Source of the DNA: Bacillota bacterium
GTDB lineage: Bacteria > Bacillota > Clostridia > Acetivibrionales > DSM-2933
DNA length: 6,030 bases
Direction of reading: 5' to 3'
Assembly: GCA_023441845.1 (NCBI GenBank)
Contig: JAEZNF010000586.1
Span: 1 to 6,030, forward strand
The notes below the pieces were generated by a model. It saw only the letters and a program-made list of their open reading frames with translations, made no database searches and had not been told where the DNA came from. A program made the position numbers and the translations under genes. Numbering within the stretch: the first letter of the stretch is position 1; the number at the start of each line of letters is the position of its first letter. Positions 1 to 5,280 of this stretch are shown in pieces.

Positions 1-1
1 C

Positions 2-28
2 CATGTTACCATGAGAGAGGGGGAATAA
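2..28 (+). CDS. Possible 3' end of an upstream gene
   Basis: A reading frame enters from the left edge and ends at TAA (26-28), reading HVTMREGE-stop. The next ATG follows only 3 nt later, the spacing expected of an operon partner. ATPases of the MacB/LolD type are usually preceded by an FtsX-like permease or a membrane-fusion protein, so this could be the tail of one of these. Eight residues are too few to identify anything, and another frame is also open across this stretch. Confidence 0.3.
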   Translation, partial: HVTMREGE

Positions 29-31
29 GGA

Positions 32-709
32 ATGCTGCTGGAGGTAAATGGGTTGACCAGAGAATTTAAAAGGGGCTCCGCCTTTTTCAAGGCAGTTGAC
101 GAAGTCAGCTTTTCTGTGGACAGCAAGGAATTTGTCAGCATTGTAGGCAGGTCGGGAAGTGGAAAGAGCACTTTATTGAATATGATTGCAGGTCTTTTGC
201 GGCCTTCGGGAGGGAGCATTTTTCTGGATGGGAAAGAAATCCTCAATTGCAATGATGCTGAAGGCTCTTACTTTCGAAATTCCCGAATCGGTTATGTTCC
301 TCAGGGGCAAAGCATCCTGTCGAATTTCAGTGTGATCGACAATGTGAGGCTGCCGGTTTTTTTAAGTAAAAGGAGCGGTGATCCAACCGATAGAGCGTTT
401 TCACTGCTGGAACAGGTTGGTATTTCGCACCTTTCAAATAGCTATCCGGCACAGCTTTCCGGCGGCGAACTGAAAAGAGCAGCAATAGCACGTGCGTTAA
501 TCAATTCTCCCGAAATACTGATTGCTGACGAGCCGACCAGCAGTCTGGATTTGCAAACTACAAGGGAAATTTTGAAGTTGTTTACTTTATTATCGGAAGA
601 AGGCACTTCGATTTTGACCGTGACACATGAACCGGAGGTTTCAGCTTACTGTAAGAGGACGCTTATTATGGAAGATGGAAAACTGCTGCAAGGAAATACA
701 AGCAGTTGA
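32..709 (+). CDS. ABC transporter ATP-binding protein, MacB/LolD/FtsE-like
   Basis: This is a complete cytoplasmic nucleotide-binding subunit of 225 aa, the usual length for the MacB/LolD/FtsE group, which energises FtsX-type permeases in export or lipoprotein/cell-envelope processes. Visible motifs in order are Walker A GRSGSGKST (39-47), Q-loop Gln at about 91 in VPQGQS, signature LSGGELKR (142-149), Walker B ILIADEP (162-168), D-loop SSLD (170-173) and switch His199 in VTHE. The ADEPTSSLD block and the SRIGYVPQ context are typical of this group and differ from the importer-type LLLDEPMGALD of the second ATPase in this window. The ATG at 32 is preceded by a purine-rich AGAGGGGG (about 16-23) at suitable spacing. 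No partner permease is seen downstream, so the partner should be upstream, outside the window. Substrate unknown. Confidence 0.9.
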   Translation: MLLEVNGLTREFKRGSAFFKAVDEVSFSVDSKEFVSIVGRSGSGKSTLLNMIAGLLRPSGGSIFLDGKEILNCNDAEGSYFRNSRIGYVPQGQSILSNFSVIDNVRLPVFLSKRSGDPTDRAFSLLEQVGISHLSNSYPAQLSGGELKRAAIARALINSPEILIADEPTSSLDLQTTREILKLFTLLSEEGTSILTVTHEPEVSAYCKRTLIMEDGKLLQGNTSS

Positions 710-732
710 ATTCCGGTAAAAAACAATAAACA

Positions 733-747
733 TATATTGCCAATATA
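733..747. promoter_or_regulatory. Perfect 7-bp-arm dyad, possible operator
   Basis: TATATTG-C-CAATATA is a perfect inverted repeat with a single central base, about 25 bp after the ATPase stop and about 175 bp before the binding-protein gene. No T-run follows directly, so it is not a good intrinsic terminator. Size and symmetry fit a site for a dimeric repressor, and it overlaps the -35-like TTGCCA of a possible promoter. The region is AT-rich, so chance remains possible. Confidence 0.35.
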
Positions 748-767
748 GATATTTTTAAATTTAGAAT
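737..767 (+). promoter_or_regulatory. Candidate promoter for the first importer operon
   Basis: TTGCCA (737-742) and TAGAAT (762-767) resemble sigma-A -35 and -10 boxes, but the 19-bp spacer is longer than the preferred 17. Transcription from here would run through the AbrB remnant and then the importer genes. The -35-like element lies inside the 733-747 dyad, which would suit repression if both are real. No better candidate was seen in the spacer, so this is a weak call. Confidence 0.25.
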
Positions 768-786
768 TTTATGTAAAGGAAAGGAG

Positions 787-909
787 GTGAGTTGTTTTAG
801 AAGTGTAGGTATTGTTTGGAAAGTAGACCAATCTGGAAGAATAATTTTGCTAAATAAGTTATGAGGTATGCTCGGAATTGAAGTAATGGATTCAATCGAA
901 ATTTATTAA
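787..909 (+). pseudogene. Decayed AbrB/SpoVT-AbrB-type DNA-binding domain
   Basis: One frame reads, from a GTG just after AAGGAGG (781-787), RSVGIVWKVDQSGRI, then ILLNKL, a TGA stop (862-864), then GMLGIEVMDSIEIY and TAA (907-909). This lines up without gaps with the N-terminal swapped-hairpin domain of AbrB (pattern TGIVRKVDELGR...P.ELRRTLGI...D.LEIY). The TGA sits exactly at the first Arg of the conserved ELRR, consistent with CGA to TGA. The conserved Arg of VRK has become Trp and the conserved Pro has become Leu, changes also explained by C-to-T transitions. The rest of the protein (AbrB is about 95 aa) is missing: the remnant stops at EIY and abuts the next gene's ribosome binding site. 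The family represses transition-state genes in Bacillota. Function here is presumed lost, and a short translated peptide cannot be excluded. Confidence 0.8.
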
Positions 910-923
910 AAGGAGTGCTTGAC

Positions 924-1988
924 ATGAAAATGAAAGAAATAAAAAAGGTGTTGGGGGCGGCGGCAGTTGCAATTTCCCTGATAATTGCAGTGACGGCCTG
1001 CGGTTCAAAGAATGACCCGGGAGATAAGGCTTCTCCAGATACAGGTAAGACCACGTATAAACACGGTAAAATTGACATTCCCGGCAAAGACGGGGCTCTT
1101 TGCGGTGCACCGATTTATATTGCTTACGAAAAGGGATTCTTTGCAGAGCAAGGCTTTGATGTAAACTTGATTTCTGCCGATACGGAAACAAGAAAAATCG
1201 GACTGAACAACGGAAATATTCCTATTGTAAACGGGGATTTTCAGTTTTTTCCTTCTATTGAGGAAGGTGTGAAGGTAAAGGTGGTAGACGGCCTGCACAA
1301 CGGATGCATCAAGTTCATTGTCCGAAAGGATTCTCCGATAAAAAGCGCCAGTGATTTTAAAGGGAAGAAGATTGCAATTGATGAAGTTGGAGGTACACCG
1401 CATCAGGTAGCCAGCGTATGGCTTGAGAAAGCGGGCATTTCTGCAAAACAGGAGGATAAGGAAGTTACTTTCGTTCCATACACAGACGGAAACCTTGAAA
1501 TTCAGGCGGTAAAGAACGGAGATGTTGATGTTGCGGCTTTATGGGATCCGATGGGATCGGTTGCGGAGAAAAGCGGAGAATACAAGGTGGTTTTTGACCT
1601 TTCAACCGACCCGACCTTTGCAGGTAAATACTGCTGTTTCCTATATGCTTCCGAGAAGGTTTTAAAGGATGACCCTCAAAAGGTAGCGGACATTTTGAAG
1701 GCTTACAACAAGGCACAGGCATGGATTGCAGCAAATCCTGAGGAAGCGGTCAATATCATATCGGACAAAAAGTATTCCTCCATTGAGGATAAAGAGCTTG
1801 CCGTAAAGCTTATCAAGAGTTATGAGTTTCCTTCGGCTGAGCAGCAGGCTGCCGGCAATCATGTGAAAGAGGATGTGCTCTATTTCGTAAAGGAGCTGCA
1901 AAACATAGGTTATTTAAAGACTAATGACGCTGCTGCATTCGCCGATCAAATCTACTACGACGTTAAATCGGCGGCCTCTGGAAAATAG
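924..1988 (+). CDS. NitT/TauT-family ABC transporter substrate-binding lipoprotein (SsuA/NMT1-like)
   Basis: This 354-aa extracytoplasmic ligand-capture protein belongs to a NitT/TauT-type importer. Residues 1-26 form a lipoprotein signal peptide: KK-rich start, hydrophobic stretch 9-22, lipobox VTAC with lipidated Cys26, then a Ser/Asp/Lys-rich linker. The mature part shows NMT1/SsuA hallmarks: APIYIAYEKGFF near 62-73, DFKGKKIAI near 144-152, GTPHQVASVWLEKAG near 157-171, and GDVDVAALWDP near 199-209. ATG 924 is chosen because AGGAG (911-915) lies 8 nt upstream; the in-frame GTG at 915 overlaps that site. It is followed after 20 nt by the permease. It is unusual in having Cys60, Cys128 and an adjacent pair Cys237-Cys238 beyond the lipid Cys. 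The family binds sulfonates, taurine, nitrate, bicarbonate, pyrimidine precursors and others. The substrate cannot be read from the sequence. Confidence 0.92.
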   Translation: MKMKEIKKVLGAAAVAISLIIAVTACGSKNDPGDKASPDTGKTTYKHGKIDIPGKDGALCGAPIYIAYEKGFFAEQGFDVNLISADTETRKIGLNNGNIPIVNGDFQFFPSIEEGVKVKVVDGLHNGCIKFIVRKDSPIKSASDFKGKKIAIDEVGGTPHQVASVWLEKAGISAKQEDKEVTFVPYTDGNLEIQAVKNGDVDVAALWDPMGSVAEKSGEYKVVFDLSTDPTFAGKYCCFLYASEKVLKDDPQKVADILKAYNKAQAWIAANPEEAVNIISDKKYSSIEDKELAVKLIKSYEFPSAEQQAAGNHVKEDVLYFVKELQNIGYLKTNDAAAFADQIYYDVKSAASGK

Positions 1989-2008
1989 AAGAATAGGAGG
2001 ATTATTAA

Positions 2009-3088
2009 GTGAGTAACAAATTATCAACAGGTACCGGGAAGATACTGCCTCTGCAAAAAGGGAGGCAGCATCCGGGCAAAAACATCGTTTCGAATAAAAG
2101 ATTCTTATCACTTGCGTTTTTATCGGTTGCAGGATTGATTGTTGCGATGTTTGCCAACTGTTTTTTTCCGCAGATAGCAGATGTTAGAATCAAGACATAC
2201 AACATAAATTTTCTTGGACTTTTCCCTGCAAATTTAAATATTACTAAAGCCTACAGCATTGTTCTTTTTTTAATCGTTCTGGTTTATTTAGGGATTGGAG
2301 TATATTCCTGGTTTGATAACGACAGGCGCAAAAAATATATAAAGCGTGCTCCATTCAGGTTTGCGTGCGGCATTGCACTTGCGGTATGGGATATACTAGG
2401 TACAAAAACCCTGCTGCTGCCGCAGCCTTTTTTCCCGGGGCCTTCGAGAATACTGGAAGCACCCCTGATCGAAGGCGGCTATATTGTGGAAAATATTCTT
2501 TACTCGCTGAGGCTTTTTACTGTCGGTTTTATTTCTGGTGTTGCGCTCGGTGTCATCACCGGTATTTTGATCGGTTGGTTTCCAAAGGTTTATTACTGGG
2601 TTTCTCCGGTCTTGAAGATTACCGGAGTGATTCCGGCGGTCGCGTGGATGCCTTTTGCATTAACTCTTTTTCCTACTCCGTTTTTGGCGGCAGTTTTTTT
2701 AATTGTGATCTGCGCGTGGTTTCCTGTTGCCTTTTTAACGGCACAGGGTATTGCAAGCACGCAGAAGGTATACTATGAGGTCGCGAAAACATTGGGAGCA
2801 CGAGCACCGTACCTAGTTTTCCGGGTAGCCATTCCAAATGCCCTTCCGCAGATTTTCACCGGTATCTCGACGGCAAATGCATTTGCATTCACAACGCTGG
2901 TTATTTCCGAAATGATGGGCCAGCCCGGCGGTCTCGGTTATTATATCAACGCCTCAAGAGTCTGGTCTGCGTATTACAAGGTGTTTGCCGCCATTATTAT
3001 TATGGCGATTCTGTTTTCGCTCATCATGCGTGGTATTGGCGCCATACAGAATTGGATGCTTAAGTGGCAAAGGGGGATTGTGAAATGA
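2009..3088 (+). CDS. NitT/TauT-type ABC transporter permease with N-terminal extension
   Basis: This is the membrane channel subunit of the importer encoded by genes 924-3870. The 359 aa exceed the 250-270 usual for SsuC/TauC permeases. The core begins near residue 115, with PQPFFPGPSRILEA (138-151) matching the family's N-terminal P..FPSP..I segment, helices near 166-190, 200-220 and 225-247, the cytoplasmic EAA loop at about 257-286 (EVAKTLGA...PNALPQIFTGI, with the conserved Gly263) and last helices near 288-303 and 325-345. Ahead of the core lie about 30 polar, basic residues and two extra predicted membrane segments (about 31-52 and 80-101). The GTG start at 2009 has AGGAGG (1995-2000) at 8-nt spacing, and the extension is clearly translated in the same frame. 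The stop TGA (3086-3088) overlaps the start of the ATPase gene, indicating translational coupling. Confidence 0.92.
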   Translation: MSNKLSTGTGKILPLQKGRQHPGKNIVSNKRFLSLAFLSVAGLIVAMFANCFFPQIADVRIKTYNINFLGLFPANLNITKAYSIVLFLIVLVYLGIGVYSWFDNDRRKKYIKRAPFRFACGIALAVWDILGTKTLLLPQPFFPGPSRILEAPLIEGGYIVENILYSLRLFTVGFISGVALGVITGILIGWFPKVYYWVSPVLKITGVIPAVAWMPFALTLFPTPFLAAVFLIVICAWFPVAFLTAQGIASTQKVYYEVAKTLGARAPYLVFRVAIPNALPQIFTGISTANAFAFTTLVISEMMGQPGGLGYYINASRVWSAYYKVFAAIIIMAILFSLIMRGIGAIQNWMLKWQRGIVK

Positions 3089-3870
3089 GTGAGCCGGCAT
3101 TGATTGAAATCCGGAATGTGTTCCGGACATATATTGATACCAATGATAATAAAGTGGAAGCGCTTAGCGATGTGAGCCTTTCTGTCCGCAAGGGAGAGTT
3201 CATAAGCATTATAGGTTCATCCGGATGTGGGAAAACCACACTTTTGCGGTTATTGGCGGGATTGGATGTACCCAATTCCGGAAAGCTTACAATAGACGGG
3301 CATGAAATCAGGAATCCCGATCCGGAGCGCGGCTATGTGTTTCAGCAGGGAAGCCTGTTTCCATGGCTTACGGTGGAAAAAAACATTGCATCCGGACTGA
3401 AGGCCAGAGGGGTTTATAAAAGACAGAAGGCTGATGTGGCACAGTATATAGACCTTATAGGACTTAACGGCTTTGAAAAATCCTACCCTCATCAGATTTC
3501 AGGCGGTATGGCCCAACGTGTGGCTATTGCACGCGCTTTAATAAACAGGCCCACTGCTCTGCTTTTAGACGAGCCCATGGGCGCCCTTGATTCATTTACC
3601 CGGGCCGATTTGCAGGATAAGCTTCTGGAGCTTTGGAAAAGGGACCGGACAACAATGGTTCTGGTGACTCATGACGTTGACGAGGCTATTTATTTAAGTG
3701 ACCGTATCGTTATTATGACTCCGCGTCCCGGTAAAATCAGCGAAATCCTGGATGTTAATCTGCCAAGGCCCAGAGACAGGGCGGATGTGGAATTTACCAA
3801 GATACGCGGCAAAATTCTTGAAAAGCTGCATCTTGCCAGTACCAGGCAAATGCCGGAATATGTGATATAG
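3085..3870 (+). CDS. NitT/TauT-type ABC transporter ATP-binding protein (SsuB/TauB-like)
   Basis: This is the energising ATPase of the importer, 261 aa, normal length for SsuB/TauB. Motifs are Walker A GSSGCGKT (44-51), Q-loop YVFQQGSLFPWLTV (84-97), typical of this subfamily, signature ISGGMAQR (138-145), Walker B ALLLDEP (158-164), D-loop MGALD (165-169), switch His196 in VTHDVDEA, and the MTPRPGKI segment (211-218) found in nitrate/sulfonate importers. ATG 3085 is chosen over an in-frame GTG at 3064 because AGGGGG (3071-3076) lies 8 nt upstream and the ATGA overlap with the permease stop is a standard coupled arrangement; the SEPALIEIRNV start also fits the family. No intrinsic terminator is evident directly after the stop. 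Confidence 0.93.
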   Translation: MSEPALIEIRNVFRTYIDTNDNKVEALSDVSLSVRKGEFISIIGSSGCGKTTLLRLLAGLDVPNSGKLTIDGHEIRNPDPERGYVFQQGSLFPWLTVEKNIASGLKARGVYKRQKADVAQYIDLIGLNGFEKSYPHQISGGMAQRVAIARALINRPTALLLDEPMGALDSFTRADLQDKLLELWKRDRTTMVLVTHDVDEAIYLSDRIVIMTPRPGKISEILDVNLPRPRDRADVEFTKIRGKILEKLHLASTRQMPEYVI

Positions 3871-3896
3871 AAATTATCCTGTAGTCTCCGTTATAA

Positions 3897-4103
3897 TTAT
3901 TTATATGTAAAATGGCAGGTATATCTCAATCTATTAATATCCTTGGTGCACTGGATAAAATAAAATCCTATTGCCATAAAACAAAGAAGAGATCTTAAGA
4001 CCCGTTTCACGAATTTATTACTGACAGGCATAATAGCATACAAAAGCAGTTCAACACTTTCAACAGCCTGATCTCTTTTATCCTCCGGTAAAAAAATTAT
4101 ACT
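3897..4103 (-). pseudogene. Possible coding remnant on the minus strand, unidentified
   Basis: The 324-bp spacer 3871-4194 has no plus-strand gene. On the minus strand one frame is open for 68 codons, from just after a TAG (4104-4106) to TAA (3897-3899). Its composition is protein-like, with LPEDKRDQAVESVELL near the start, a hydrophobic part around SLLCFMAIGFYF, and a polar end. There is no ATG or well-placed start at its beginning; the first ATG is at codon 25. A GGAGGATAAAAG on the minus strand (about 4075-4086) lies inside the frame rather than before a start. This suggests the tail of a gene that lost its 5' part, but a chance open frame is possible. The family was not recognised. Confidence 0.3.
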
Positions 4104-4116
4104 CTATGCCAATAAG

Positions 4117-4137
4117 TCGATTAATTTACATAATCGA
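4117..4137. repeat. Small inverted repeat upstream of the GlpM-family gene
   Basis: TCGATTA (4117-4123) and TAATCGA (4131-4137) are perfect 7-nt arms around a 7-nt loop. It lies about 60 bp before the GTG start of the GlpM-family gene and could be an operator or a weak hairpin. No T-run follows, so it is not an intrinsic terminator. Confidence 0.3.
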
Positions 4138-4194
4138 TGCTGAGGTTGTATATCTTAATAATCAGACAATAAAGAAAAACAGGAGCAGATAAAA

Positions 4195-4560
4195 GTGAAA
4201 TTGGACTTAATGGTATTTCTAAAAGCATTTATAGGCTTTGTAATAGTATTTGTAATTCAGATTTTTTCAAAAAGTAAAAGTTATGTTTTAGCGGCATTGA
4301 TGCCGTTATTCCCGTTAATGGGTATATTTTCTTATTATTTCGTCTCAAAAGAATATGGGTCTAATAAGCTTCAGGAGACAATAATATTCGGAATGCTGTC
4401 GCTAATAACATATTTTAGCTTTTTGCTGGCTTTGCTGATCTTTTCAAAGCATTTCAAGATAATTCAATCTTTGATTTTAGCTTCCGGGGCTTGGTTTATA
4501 TGTGCATTTATTCAGACAAACATATGGAATTTCATTATGCTGAAATGGCCAAGTCAATAA
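4195..4560 (+). CDS. glpM: GlpM-family small integral membrane protein
   Basis: This 121-aa, very hydrophobic protein has four predicted membrane helices at about 6-24, 30-50, 60-82 and 88-108. Its layout matches the GlpM family: a start like FLKAFIGFVIVF, then SKSKSYVLAALMPLFPLMGIFSYY (the family's S+...Y.A.L.PLFP segment), a short polar loop, TIIFGMLSLITYFSFLLAL and a final helix with GAWFICAFI. The family takes its name from a Pseudomonas aeruginosa membrane protein linked to glycerol metabolism and alginate production; its molecular role is not established. The GTG start at 4195 is supported by AGGAG (4181-4185) at 9-nt spacing; Met6 (ATG 4210) is an alternative. It stands alone, with over 300 bp upstream and over 500 bp downstream free of clear genes, so it is probably monocistronic and unrelated to the flanking importers. 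Confidence 0.8.
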   Translation: MKLDLMVFLKAFIGFVIVFVIQIFSKSKSYVLAALMPLFPLMGIFSYYFVSKEYGSNKLQETIIFGMLSLITYFSFLLALLIFSKHFKIIQSLILASGAWFICAFIQTNIWNFIMLKWPSQ

Positions 4561-4667
4561 AGAGGTTATTTAAATTGTATAAAATAATCGGAATAATTTG
4601 CTTAAATGTGATTAAAAATATTGAAACTGGGGATAATAATTATAACTGACCGGACAACCGGAGGTTG

Positions 4668-4714
4668 ATAATAGGCGGCTAAGTATGAGACTTAGCCGCC
4701 TATTATGTGTTTTA
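4668..4714 (+). terminator. Strong 17-bp hairpin, probable terminator after the GlpM-family gene
   Basis: The arms 4668-4684 and 4690-4706 are perfectly complementary over 17 bp, with a GC-rich centre (GGCGGCTAAG / CTTAGCCGCC) and a 5-nt loop ATGAG. It is followed by GTGTTTT, a short, imperfect T-run. It lies about 110 bp past the GlpM-family stop codon, and no T-run lies on the opposite side, so it would work on plus-strand transcripts. Confidence 0.65.
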
Positions 4715-4723
4715 AGGGGAATT

Positions 4724-4846
4724 ATGGAAGTTATAATCTTTGTAATGCAGAAGTATCAATACATGTTGGGGACAAAGGGTAGTCATTCGAGAGGAATTTT
4801 CCGCCCCAATTCGGGTAACGCGTATTCTGTCAATTGGTTTTTATAA
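4724..4846 (+). CDS. Doubtful 40-aa ORF, possibly part of a dispersed sequence
   Basis: An ATG at 4724, preceded by AAGGGG (4714-4719) only 4 nt away, opens a 40-codon frame ending at TAA (4844-4846), with a middle reading GTKGSHSRGIFRPNSG. It starts right behind the terminator-like hairpin and has no promoter of its own that I can see. The second half (about 4780-4840) has a higher GC content than the AT-rich surroundings. It may be a chance ORF or a piece of an interspersed repeat. No family is recognised. Confidence 0.2.
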   Translation: MEVIIFVMQKYQYMLGTKGSHSRGIFRPNSGNAYSVNWFL

Positions 4847-4866
4847 AATAATTCCAAGTATTCTTA

Positions 4867-4895
4867 TTGACATTATATATATTTGGTGTTATATT
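4867..4895 (+). promoter_or_regulatory. Near-consensus sigma-A promoter for the yezD-permease operon
   Basis: TTGACA (4867-4872) is a perfect -35 box, followed by a 17-bp spacer and TATATT (4890-4895) as the -10 box, one mismatch from TATAAT. Transcription would start near 4902. This leaves an untranslated leader of about 190 nt before the yezD start, long enough for leader-RNA control. Confidence 0.75.
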
Positions 4896-4901
4896 ATATG
4901 A

Positions 4902-5091
4902 AAAGAAACAAATCCTAGAGGAAAACTAGGGAATATTTATTGAGAAGTAATGTATTCCTTAGAGTTATTGGTTGTTTATTTTAAAAAAATTAATAGCTTC
5001 TGCTTACCAGAAAACTGGAGGTCATATTCAATTAGGATGTGACTTTTTTATTAAAGAACTACTAGAAAATAATTGAAATGGAGGATAATTT
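4902..5091 (+). promoter_or_regulatory. Structured leader of yezD, candidate attenuator or riboswitch
   Basis: Between the promoter and yezD lie several pairings: AAACAA (4906-4911) with TTGTTT (4972-4977), enclosing CCTAG/CTAGG (4914-4918/4926-4930) and GGAATA/TATTCC (4930-4935/4953-4958). Next come CCAG-AAAA-CTGG (5007-5018) and then a terminator hairpin. GAATAT (4931-4936) is complementary to ATATTC (5024-5029), the 5' arm of the terminator, so an antiterminator competing with both the upstream hairpin and the terminator can be drawn. I find no SAM-I, T-box (TGGNACCGCG) or guanidine-I (GGTCCGAGAG) core sequence. The ligand or factor is unknown and the outer helix is AU-rich and weak. Confidence 0.5.
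5021..5049 (+). terminator. Intrinsic terminator inside the yezD leader
   Basis: GTCATATTC (5021-5029) pairs with GGATGTGAC (5035-5043) over 9 bp, including two G-U pairs, with loop AATTA, followed by six T (5044-5049). It lies after the promoter and about 43 nt before the yezD ATG, so it would stop transcription before the gene unless overridden. Confidence 0.75.
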
Positions 5092-5256
5092 ATGTCGGAA
5101 AAATTAGCTGGAATTAGCAGTAAATCTATTTCAGAGGTAGACCTCAAAAAGTTAATAGAATTGTTGAACGGTATAAGCTATGGATCGGTGACGTTAATAA
5201 TTCAAGACGGAAGGATTGTCCAGATGGAAAAAAATGAAAAGCTCCGGCTGAAATGA
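5092..5256 (+). CDS. yezD: YezD family small protein (DUF2292)
   Basis: This 54-aa soluble protein is too short for most gene callers' default cut-offs. ATG 5092 has GGAGG (5080-5084) 7 nt upstream. It has an N-terminal helix-prone half (SEVDLKKLIELLNG, about 14-27) and a conserved C-terminal half YGSVTLIIQDGRIVQMEKNE followed by KLRL (30-53), which is the DUF2292/YezD signature of I..GSV...I.DG.IVQ.E..EK.R. The biochemical role is not established. From memory, such genes are often found beside sulfur-compound or NitT/TauT-type transporters in Bacillota, which fits the permease starting 24 nt downstream. Co-transcription with that permease under the upstream leader is likely. Confidence 0.85.
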   Translation: MSEKLAGISSKSISEVDLKKLIELLNGISYGSVTLIIQDGRIVQMEKNEKLRLK

Positions 5257-5280
5257 TTTTAAGTAAAGGAGATGAATTAT

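Noticed and set aside
919..924. TTGACA as a -35 box
   Set aside because: It overlaps the start codon of the binding-protein gene and no suitable -10 box follows. It results from the spacer plus ATG.
1005..1901. Several minus-strand open frames across the binding-protein gene
   Set aside because: They are antisense shadows of a clear family member, with no domain features of their own.
2365..2778. Long overlapping plus-strand frame inside the first permease gene
   Set aside because: It is a shifted-frame shadow of a well-supported permease, has no ribosome binding site and has an odd Cys/Tyr-rich composition.
4650..4661. CCGG-ACAA-CCGG resembling a mini-ykkC (guanidine-II) hairpin
   Set aside because: The diagnostic ACGR loop is not present and there is no second matching hairpin.
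4898..4918. Leader peptide MKRNKS ending at TAG
   Set aside because: Its ATG lies at or before the predicted transcription start near 4902 and has no ribosome binding site within the transcript.
4902..5050. Known riboswitch or T-box in the yezD leader
   Set aside because: The CTAGGG at 4926-4931 recalls guanidine-I RNAs, but GGTCCGAGAG and the rest of the core are missing. The SAM-I core and the T-box TGGNACCGCG sequence are also absent, so no named class is assigned.
4963..5076. Open frame of 37 codons through the leader, reading ...SAYQKTGGHIQLGCDFF...LLENN
   Set aside because: It looks somewhat protein-like but has no start codon with a ribosome binding site, and it runs through the terminator hairpin and its T-run. 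The RNA explanation is better; a translated search would settle it.
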